The position numbers and the translations under genes are program-made. A stretch of 64,000 bases of DNA, from NCBI GenBank assembly GCA_016630955.3, contig CM049997.1, positions 1 to 64,000 on the forward strand, in the 5' to 3' direction. This document shows, one piece after another, positions 56,629 to 64,000 of this stretch. This DNA is from Didymella arachidicola (Eukaryota; Ascomycota; Dothideomycetes; Pleosporales; Didymellaceae). Under the pieces are notes generated by a model that saw only the letters and a program-made list of their open reading frames with translations, had not been told where the DNA came from and searched no databases. The stretch's first letter is position 1. Each line of letters starts with the position of its first letter.

Positions 56629-58884
56629 ATGAGTACTACCTCAGGATCCCGTGCTACCCCAAGCAACTCCAACGCATCACGCCGTACGGCTGATGACGAT
56701 CTCGACATGGACGAGGAGGCAGCGGCGCCTGCCCCTACCAGTGTCTACCCAGTGGCTAAACCCGAGGCCTTCGATGGCACTCGCGACAAGCTGGAAGACT
56801 GGCTCATGAAGTTCGATCTGTTTTTTATGTTCCAAGGAGAACGCATCCCAGAGGAGAAGCGTGTCACTTTTGTGAGTACGTTTATGAAGGATCGCGCGTT
56901 CACTTGGATCAAACCCTTCATTCGCCGTTACCACGACGGAGCAAGCAATTCAGCAGACATCGACCCATGGATCGAAGACTTCGATCTGTTCAAGGAACAG
57001 ATTCGCCAAGTATTTGGAGTACACAACGAACCAACCATCGCCCGACGCGAGATTCAGCGCATCCGACAAACTGCGTCCGCCGCCGACTACGCTGCTAAGT
57101 TTCAGCAAGTAGCTACGTTCACCGGCTGGGACGACGTTGCGCTGATGACCATGTTCAAACAAGGCCTTAAGCCCAAGGTCAAGGAAGAGCTCATGCGGAC
57201 TGCCGCAGCTACCGATACCTTCGACGCGTTAGTAAACGAAGCAATCAGTATCGACGTCAAGCTCTATGACCTTCAACAAGAATTGAGAGAGGACCCTCGT
57301 GCGCGAGCCGTGACTCAGGTCACTCGCCCACCCCAGGCTCCACGCAACCAATGGCGCAACAACAACTATCGCCGTGGCCAACGTGGTGGCCTTTACCAAG
57401 CCAACATGGGACGCCGTGTCCACAACGATACGAACAGTGGATACTACGGTCCTGCAGCAATGGACCTCTCCAACATTAACAAAGGACCTGAACGATGGAA
57501 TGAGAAAAAGAAGGGTAGTAATAACCGCGGTGATAAGTCTTCAGTGACTTGTTACGGCTGTGGCAAGACAGGCCACTACGCCCGCGACTGTCGTATGAAG
57601 AACAAAGTAACCAGGCAGCTGAACATGCTGGCTCAGGACGACAGCGGCGACCAAGAGTGGGAGGTCATTACTAATGAGATGGGACGTCTCATGGAAGACC
57701 CCACTTCCGGATCTGATGACGACCACGTTAAGGAATCCGATGAGGATGCTTCAAGCAAGCAAATCCGACCACCAACGCCCTACCCCGAGACAGAGTGGAT
57801 CAAGAACGACCCTTATCGTTACCACGTGGTAGAATGCGACACAAGGAATGACAGTATTATTGTCGGCAAACGATACCACGACACCTTCTTTCGCCGTGGC
57901 GACAGATACTATTCTACAGAGGGAAAACGTCTGATCGTATGCGACAAGGCACAGGAAAGCCAGGACACGACGGTTATGCGAAACCAGTCCACCCAGACTC
58001 CTGTCTTCCAGGAACCGCAAGCGCCAACAATCAATTTGACCATCGTCAACAATATTCCTAAGCATAAGGAAGAAACGCCCAACGTCACCATCCAGTCGGC
58101 AGACCTACAAGATACAGAAAACATCCAAGGATGGAGGACAAGTGACGACGTTGCATGGGCACGAAAATATCTGTTGGAAGATCCCGCGGCACTTAGGAAG
58201 TTCGACCAACAGGTCATCAACGCCCAGAAGACCAGCAAGGAATGGCATACAGAAGACTACGTCAAATGGATAAAGGATAACCATGCAACGCAGCGACAAC
58301 TGGACACCTACAACTCGTACGCTCGAAGCCGAGGCGAACCTGACTTCAACCGACGACCCGCCGCGCCAGCACAGAGCTACACGTCGCAGCTTCAGCAGGA
58401 TATACGGAATCCATGCCATCCTCAACTCCCAGCGATGCAGTGTTACCACGAAGAATGCAACTACCACCTACAGTTTAAACTGAACAGTCAGTGGTTCCCT
58501 AGCAAGCCTGAAGGTTGCAAGGAATACTGGTGGGAGTGTGCAGAGACATACTGTGCGGAACATGCTTGGGACAAGCGTACAAACCTTCACTTTCCAGGGA
58601 CTACAAGTGCGGAAGAAATACTGGACATGCACCTTGTGCAGAATGAGGAGTGCAACCTATATGAATGGGTTCAGTGTCTAAACTTTAGATGCCAGACACA
58701 CAGGTCACTTAAACGTGAAAGCGGACTTTTACCACATGAGGACGAGTCTTTTTTAGACCAATGGTGCACGAGTGCCACAGCAGAGCCAGACGAGAGCTTT
58801 CACTCAACGCAGTCCAGGGCTCCCGGAATCGACGTCAGGATTCCAATAAGGACCATTCCCTCATCAAATTCCCTGTCGTGCTAG
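56629..58884 (+). CDS. gag: Gag protein of element 4 (751 aa)
   Basis: Starts at MSTTSGSRATP. Residues 1 to about 350 are almost the same as in elements 1-3, including the CCHC knuckle. From about 360 to 730 it differs strongly, yet keeps the three Cx4CxxH units (CYHEECNYH, CAETYCAEH, CLNFRCQTH) and the last 20 residues. This looks like a recombinant with a diverged relative. Frameshift site at 58749-58755. Confidence 0.95.
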   Translation: MSTTSGSRATPSNSNASRRTADDDLDMDEEAAAPAPTSVYPVAKPEAFDGTRDKLEDWLMKFDLFFMFQGERIPEEKRVTFVSTFMKDRAFTWIKPFIRRYHDGASNSADIDPWIEDFDLFKEQIRQVFGVHNEPTIARREIQRIRQTASAADYAAKFQQVATFTGWDDVALMTMFKQGLKPKVKEELMRTAAATDTFDALVNEAISIDVKLYDLQQELREDPRARAVTQVTRPPQAPRNQWRNNNYRRGQRGGLYQANMGRRVHNDTNSGYYGPAAMDLSNINKGPERWNEKKKGSNNRGDKSSVTCYGCGKTGHYARDCRMKNKVTRQLNMLAQDDSGDQEWEVITNEMGRLMEDPTSGSDDDHVKESDEDASSKQIRPPTPYPETEWIKNDPYRYHVVECDTRNDSIIVGKRYHDTFFRRGDRYYSTEGKRLIVCDKAQESQDTTVMRNQSTQTPVFQEPQAPTINLTIVNNIPKHKEETPNVTIQSADLQDTENIQGWRTSDDVAWARKYLLEDPAALRKFDQQVINAQKTSKEWHTEDYVKWIKDNHATQRQLDTYNSYARSRGEPDFNRRPAAPAQSYTSQLQQDIRNPCHPQLPAMQCYHEECNYHLQFKLNSQWFPSKPEGCKEYWWECAETYCAEHAWDKRTNLHFPGTTSAEEILDMHLVQNEECNLYEWVQCLNFRCQTHRSLKRESGLLPHEDESFLDQWCTSATAEPDESFHSTQSRAPGIDVRIPIRTIPSSNSLSC
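58749..58755 (+). promoter_or_regulatory. -1 frameshift slippery heptamer
   Basis: T TTT TTA with gag codons TCT TTT TTA. The -1 frame is open from here into pol. Confidence 0.82.
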
Positions 58885-61800
58885 AAGGCACCAGGATGAC
58901 GGCATTGTTGGACTCAGGAGCACAAAGCAACTATGTGTCTCAATCCGCTATCGCGCAAGCAGGCTTGCAGAAGCGAAGAAAGGAGGAACCATACCCTTTA
59001 CGAGTAGCCAACGGAGAACCAATGCCAGGAGAGTCGACTGTGACCCACGAAGTGGTACAGCGACGTCTGAAAGTATTCAACCACGAGGAATTGATAGACC
59101 TAGATGTTCTGGGAACGGCCGCCCACGATATCATATTAGGACTTCCTTGGTTAAGAGAGCACAATCCATGGATCGACTGGAAGAACCAGCGAATAACGCT
59201 CAAGTGTCACGGATCAGGTACACCCGGACAGCGACCCGCGCAGCTCACGACGCAGCTGGTGGATGAGAAGGAGATCAACAATATCTCTTCGAACAAGACG
59301 CGCCAAGATAGAGCGGTCGACCGTGCAGATACCAATCAGCCCTTGGATCACAAAGCGACGGTTAAGGAGAACAGTACAACTCCTGACATCCCGGATGAAT
59401 ATAGAGAGTTTATAGACCTCTTCCGCGATGAGAAGACTGCGAAGGCATTACCGCAGCACCAAGAATGGGACCACGAGATTAAGCTCGAGCCAGGCAAGAA
59501 GCCCCCATTCGGGCCAATATACCAGATGTCGGAAAAGGAACTTGAGGAGCTGCGCAACTACCTTAAGGAGAACCTTAACAAAGGATTCATTCGAGAATCA
59601 GAATCCCCAGCAGGATTTCCCGTTCTATTCGTACCAAAGAAAGATGGCAAGCTACGACCTTGCATCGATTACCGAAAGCTCAACGATATCACGATCAAGA
59701 ATCGTTACCCGCTACCGAACATCAGCGAACTTCAGGATCGGTTAGCAGGAGCACAGTACTTCACTGCGTTAGACTTAAGAGGAGCATACAACCTCATCCG
59801 CATGAAGGAGGGCGAAGAATGGAAGACGGCGTTTAGAACCCGTTATGGTCATTACGAGTATTTGGTCATGCCGTTCGGGCTCACCAACGCACCAGCGACA
59901 TGTCAAGCCTTAATCAACAACGTGCTGAGGGCACACTTAGACATTACCGTGGTGGCGTACCTCGATGACATCCTAGTGTACAGCAAAACACTAGAAGAGC
60001 ATGTCGAACACGTACGACAAGTGCTTGCCTGCCTAGGAGCAGCGCACCTACGTTTGAAACCCGAGAAGTGCGAATGGCACAAGAAGGAAGTCGAGTTCCT
60101 AGGGTTTGTAGTAGGACGATACGGAGTCAAGATGAGCCAAGAAAAGATTCAGGTTGTGAAGGATTGGCCAACACCCAAAACCGTCAAGAACATTCAAGAG
60201 TTCCTTGGGTTTGTTAACTTCAACCGACGCTTCATTAAGGATTACTCCACGAAGGCCTTGCCGCTTACGAAACTTACGCGGAAGGACACACCCTTCAAGT
60301 GGGGCAAGGATCAGGACAAAGCTTTCGAAACGCTAAAGCAAGCTTGTGTAGATCCACCCACATTGGTTACATTCAGGAGCGGAGAGTCGCTGCGAATGGA
60401 AACAGATGCCTCAGATTTGGCATTAGGAGCATGCATTACACAAGAACGAGATGGTCAATGGCACCCGATTGCCTACTACTCACGCAAGTTCTCAGGACCC
60501 GAAGAACGATACGACGTACACGACAAAGAACTACTCGCGATCGTATCTGCCCTGGAACATTGGCGAGTTTACGCTGAAAGTTGTTCGGAGCTTACGATCT
60601 ACACGGATCACAAAAACCTGGTACACTTCACGACAACAAAGGTATTGAACAGACGACAAGTACGATGGTCCGAGACCCTCGGACAATACAAGTTCAAGAT
60701 CCTCTATACACCAGGAAAGGACAACGGCAGAGCCGATGCACTCAGTCGACGACACGACCTCGCAGGATCCAAAACGATCAACGAATCAGCGATCCTTGGT
60801 ATCAATAGCGACGGATCGTTAGGACCATCCCAGCAGCTCAACAATATGATGCTAGTACGCCAAGAGCATCATGTACCGTCACAGGTACCAGAGGAACTGG
60901 AGGAAGAAGTCATAAGCAGTCACCACGATGACCCGCTTCATGGACACCCCGGTATCACCAGAACAATGGAACTCATCAGGAGACATTACGAGTTCCCGAA
61001 CATGCGCGACAAGGTCGCCAAGTTCATCAAGAATTGCGTAAGCTGTCAGCAGAACAAACACAGCACGCACGCCAAGTATGGAGAAGCACAGGCAATGGAG
61101 CCGCCAACGGCACCATGGACGAACATCACAATGGATTTCGTTACACAGCTACCTGTCTCTAAGGATCCTGTAACAGGATACACCTACGACTCAATCTTCG
61201 TTGTGGTCGATCGATTCACGAAAGCCGCTGAGTTTGTGCCTTTCCGCCACAGCTACACTGCAGAGCAGCTCGCACGAGTGTACCTGGATAGGATTGTCCG
61301 ACACCACGGCATCCCCGAATCAATCATCAGCGATAGAGACAAGTTGTTTACATCGAACTACTGGACTACGCTGTTAGCAGCTATTGGTACCAAGAAAAAA
61401 CTGTCAACCGCGTATCATCCGCAGACGGATGGCCAAACAGAACGAGTGAACCAAACAATGGAGACGTACCTCCGCATCTACTGCAACCAGCAGCAAGACA
61501 ACTGGGTTTCACTATTACCTATGGCACAAATCGCGTACAACAACAAATTGTCAGAAGCAACAGGCGTAACGCCGTTCTTCGCAAACCACGGGAGACACCC
61601 AAATCTCTTTACCAGATCATTGGACAGTAACATTCAAACGGAATCAGCGATTAACTCAGTCGAAGCACTGAAGGAAGTACACAGAAAATCGCTCGATAAC
61701 ATCGCCAAAGCTCAGTCACGGAGCATCTCTTATGTTAACAAGAAACGAAAAACGGCGCCTCTGCTAAAGGAGGGGGATAAAGTGTATCTCCTTACGAAAA

Positions 61801-62165
61801 ACCTACGCACACGGCGACCAACGAAAAAACTGGACAAAGTCAAGGTCGGACCATTTTTCATTTCCAATCAAATCAGCCCAGTCAACTATCGACTTGCGCT
61901 GCCCAAGGATGCAAAGATCCATCCAGTGTTCCACATCTCGCTGTTGGAACCAGCCGACCCCAGAACGCCAATCCAGAAAGACTTTCACTACCAGGCAGAC
62001 GGCCAGGACGAGTGGGAAGTTGAAAAAATAATACAACATCGCAATAAAGGCGACGGCGACGAGTACCTAGTCAAATGGTTAGGATACCCGGACTCAGAAA
62101 ACACGTGGGAACCAAAAGAAAACCTCAACAACTGCCGCGAGCTACTTCGACAGTACAAAAAATAA
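58761..62165 (+). CDS. pol: Pol polyprotein of element 4
   Basis: Same domains as the sisters: protease, RT with YLDD, RNase H, integrase and chromodomain ending NTWEPKENLNNCRELL. It stops soon after the chromodomain, so unlike in the other three it does not overlap the antisense gene. The 5' end of the open frame is read only after -1 frameshifting. Confidence 0.96.
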   Translation: MVHECHSRARRELSLNAVQGSRNRRQDSNKDHSLIKFPVVLEGTRMTALLDSGAQSNYVSQSAIAQAGLQKRRKEEPYPLRVANGEPMPGESTVTHEVVQRRLKVFNHEELIDLDVLGTAAHDIILGLPWLREHNPWIDWKNQRITLKCHGSGTPGQRPAQLTTQLVDEKEINNISSNKTRQDRAVDRADTNQPLDHKATVKENSTTPDIPDEYREFIDLFRDEKTAKALPQHQEWDHEIKLEPGKKPPFGPIYQMSEKELEELRNYLKENLNKGFIRESESPAGFPVLFVPKKDGKLRPCIDYRKLNDITIKNRYPLPNISELQDRLAGAQYFTALDLRGAYNLIRMKEGEEWKTAFRTRYGHYEYLVMPFGLTNAPATCQALINNVLRAHLDITVVAYLDDILVYSKTLEEHVEHVRQVLACLGAAHLRLKPEKCEWHKKEVEFLGFVVGRYGVKMSQEKIQVVKDWPTPKTVKNIQEFLGFVNFNRRFIKDYSTKALPLTKLTRKDTPFKWGKDQDKAFETLKQACVDPPTLVTFRSGESLRMETDASDLALGACITQERDGQWHPIAYYSRKFSGPEERYDVHDKELLAIVSALEHWRVYAESCSELTIYTDHKNLVHFTTTKVLNRRQVRWSETLGQYKFKILYTPGKDNGRADALSRRHDLAGSKTINESAILGINSDGSLGPSQQLNNMMLVRQEHHVPSQVPEELEEEVISSHHDDPLHGHPGITRTMELIRRHYEFPNMRDKVAKFIKNCVSCQQNKHSTHAKYGEAQAMEPPTAPWTNITMDFVTQLPVSKDPVTGYTYDSIFVVVDRFTKAAEFVPFRHSYTAEQLARVYLDRIVRHHGIPESIISDRDKLFTSNYWTTLLAAIGTKKKLSTAYHPQTDGQTERVNQTMETYLRIYCNQQQDNWVSLLPMAQIAYNNKLSEATGVTPFFANHGRHPNLFTRSLDSNIQTESAINSVEALKEVHRKSLDNIAKAQSRSISYVNKKRKTAPLLKEGDKVYLLTKNLRTRRPTKKLDKVKVGPFFISNQISPVNYRLALPKDAKIHPVFHISLLEPADPRTPIQKDFHYQADGQDEWEVEKIIQHRNKGDGDEYLVKWLGYPDSENTWEPKENLNNCRELLRQYKK

Positions 62166-62283
62166 GAACCTGTCAGGACTCGAACCCACGCGCAAAAACA
62201 CGTGGATCTCCAAGCCAAAGTTTATTTGACTGAAAACCCAACGCAAAAAAACACACGAAAATTATAAAATATAAACATACCTT
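62166..62283. other. Short spacer between pol and the convergent accessory gene
   Basis: 118 bp, AT-rich toward 62260. On the minus strand GGTATGT directly follows the accessory stop codon. Could hold polyadenylation signals for both genes. Confidence 0.45.
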
Positions 62284-62838
62284 TTACGAATTACCGGTAA
62301 CCTCGGCTCCATCAGCAAGGAAGCCCGGGTCGCCCTCCAACACAGACGGCATAAAAGCGCTCCAGTCAAGAGCCAGAGAACCAGGCATCAGACCTGCCTC
62401 CAGCTGTGCAACCTCCCGATTAATACCCTCAACGGCTTCAAGAGCTTCGATATCCTCAACGTATCGACCAGCCTCATCTACCCACTGTTGCTCGCGACGC
62501 TGCAGCATTTTCCTTTGTTTTCGAATGCGATCTTTTTTCGCACGCGCGGCCAGAATAGTCTGAAGAGCAGCAGACTCCGCTTCGTCCGCTTCGGCCTCTT
62601 GTTGCTCCAGACGATTCATTTCTCGATCGATTCGTTCGAAATTCGGAACCGGAACCTCCATCGGAACACACTTCTGGGCCCCTGCGCGATAACAATTCCC
62701 ACACTCCTTCTTCAACGACGACATCCTACACGCAAGACCTTTTCTGGCGCAGTACTGACAAGACACCATTGCGAGCTGTCCAGTGCGGTTAATGCGGTCA
62801 CCGACGGAGTGACGATATGCAGTGCTTCTGGAAACCAT
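62284..62838 (-). CDS. Antisense Zn2Cys6-like coiled-coil protein of element 4 (184 aa)
   Basis: Begins 42 bp from the 3' LTR, opposite to gag-pol. Cysteines 27, 30, 37, 46, 49 and 57 (Cx2Cx6Cx8Cx2Cx7C), coiled coil about 70-125, acidic tail with WSAFMPSVLEGDPGF. Clearly related to the element 2 protein (GDRINRTGQLAMVSC, PVPNFERIDREM) but different in the finger and coil. Probably transcribed from the U3 of the 3' LTR. Confidence 0.85.
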   Translation of the reverse strand: MVSRSTAYRHSVGDRINRTGQLAMVSCQYCARKGLACRMSSLKKECGNCYRAGAQKCVPMEVPVPNFERIDREMNRLEQQEAEADEAESAALQTILAARAKKDRIRKQRKMLQRREQQWVDEAGRYVEDIEALEAVEGINREVAQLEAGLMPGSLALDWSAFMPSVLEGDPGFLADGAEVTGNS

Positions 62839-62880
62839 GAGTCAGTTCATGAGGACATGAAGATTGAAGAGGGGGGATAG

Positions 62881-63389
62881 TGTTACGAACCTGAGACGGG
62901 GCAAGGCAGAAGATAAGAGAAGGAAGGATTGATGACACTCGGGGACAACCCGCAGGCCTTCAAGAAGGTCAGCACCCAGGACCAATGACGACGTAACCCC
63001 TCATGTTCCAAAGTCTTGGCGGAACGCCACCATGGAACAAGTCACGTGATGTTCCAAGAATCCCACGATGTTCCAGAAAGTACCAGGTTGGAACAACTAT
63101 AGAACAATGGAACAAGAATGGAACATCTGTATGTATATAGTACGTAGGAACACAACTCTTACAGTTCGTGTTCAACCTAAGTTATCAAGTTTGTCTTTGG
63201 ATCTCAAACCCAACCTTCGAGCTAGACAGTCTACTCTGTACTACTCATCGTTACCCTGCTCTCAAGACTGACAGATCGTATCTGTACACCTTATTGCAAC
63301 CAACCCCTTCGGCTTCCTGTCACCGTACTCATCCCTGAGAACCAATAGAATTAGTGCTTACGAGCTTTGCTTAAAGTACGACTTCAACA
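62881..63389 (+). repeat. 3' LTR of element 4 (U3 type D)
   Basis: 509 bp, apparently identical to the 5' LTR. Preceded by a purine run (GAAGAGGGGGGATAG), the polypurine tract. Confidence 0.96.
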
Positions 63390-63394
63390 ATCAA

Positions 63395-64000
63395 CTACTA
63401 GACCTTAAATTACTTCCAAATAAAGAGAGAATCAATCTTGCACTCTAAGCAATTAAAAAACCTTAAGAACTAAGCGTGCGACGCGCTGCTGTAGTTTACA
63501 AGGTCTTAGAGGCAACTCTCCGCCGCCAACGCGCTAGAACGCGATTAACACGCGATACCTACCCTAAATTATTAAATCTTACTAAGGCAGAAGAGCAGAC
63601 CCTTGTAAAGTACATAAGGAAGCTTAACTAGCAAGGATCTAGCCTAATGCTTTGTTAGGTTAAAGATATAGCTAATTAACTGCGCGCTGTACGCAACGCA
63701 GGCCCTATTAGCTTACAATAGGCCTTAAACTTCGTTAAACGCGAGCCTAGAGTAAAATCGCGAATAACTTAATAGAGGGATCGCTAGAGAGTCCTCTGCA
63801 GCAACCTAGCTGTTATTAAGCCCTAGTTTAACCTAGTATAGAACGTTAAGGCCAAGTACAGTATCCTAAACAAAGATACCTACAACTTTAATAAGACTAG
63901 CTTTACTATAGGCGTTAGAAGTTAAGTTAAAGTAGTTACTATATTAGAGAGACGTACTAAGCCTATTAGAGTCTAGTAGGGAGATTGTAAGTAGGTAACT
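63395..64000 (+). mobile_element. Pogo relic of a further family, transposase N-terminal half, cut by window end
   Basis: Continues 56013-56102. In outline it follows the family 2 transposase (KERINLAL, VRRAAVVYKV, TLRRQRA, then the NFDETGF region near 63880) with many stops. RIP here is milder than in other relics: several CG-containing words remain. Runs off the window. Confidence 0.78.

Larger units (their letters stand above)
56103..63389 (+). mobile_element. Chromovirus LTR retrotransposon 4, U3 type D (7287 bp)
   Basis: 509-bp LTRs, target duplication ATCAA (56098-56102 and 63390-63394), intact gag and pol, and an antisense accessory gene. Inserted in a decayed Pogo relic. The only one of the four on the plus strand. 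Confidence 0.97.

Noticed and set aside
1..64000. tRNA or rRNA genes
   Set aside because: I saw no convincing cloverleaf or rRNA sequence anywhere in the window.

Overview
The window begins with about 109 bp of CCCTAA repeats, so base 1 is a chromosome end. Spliceosomal introns, TTAGGG-type telomeres, Fot1/Pogo transposons, Ty3/Gypsy chromoviruses and strongly TA-biased decay of repeats (the signature of repeat-induced point mutation, RIP) point to a filamentous ascomycete (Pezizomycotina). A Dothideomycete would fit, but I cannot name the species from the sequence alone.

Layout. (1) 1-1548: telomere, palindromes, pyrimidine-rich DNA and short tandem repeats. (2) 1549-9325: two related genes on the minus strand. 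One is a telomere-linked RecQ-type helicase whose N-terminal half carries a zinc finger and a tyrosine-recombinase-like region. The other is a helicase-less paralogue that keeps a better recombinase signature. (3) 9326-13867: a short two-exon gene and a three-exon gene with a ParB/sulfiredoxin-like domain, flanked by five copies of a GC-rich palindrome. (4) 13868-27847: RIP-decayed DNA (a retroelement relic and a second telomere-linked helicase copy) hit by three intact Pogo/Fot1 transposons and a solo LTR. (5) 27848-63389: four young, apparently intact retrotransposons of one chromovirus lineage. One is nested in the LTR of another, and they are set among RIP-decayed Pogo relics, a long-TIR MITE and one more intact Pogo element. 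(6) 63390-64000: a decayed Pogo relic running out of the window.

The most striking system is in the four retrotransposons. Gag, most of Pol and the R-U5 part of the LTR are nearly the same in all four, yet each element has its own U3 promoter filled with its own short repeated motif. Each also has its own small antisense gene next to the 3' LTR, encoding a Zn2Cys6-like, coiled-coil protein. U3 and antisense gene change together as one cassette. My reading is that each element encodes a DNA-binding protein matched to its own promoter. A parallel pattern appears in the Pogo elements: each family has a different pair of repeated motifs at the outer TIR, while the inner TIR motif is shared.

Time order can be read from nesting. 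RIP destroyed an older generation of the same families. Intact elements then inserted into the decayed DNA, and for three Pogo elements the TA target itself was created by RIP. The current copies show no RIP, so RIP has been weak or absent since these insertions.
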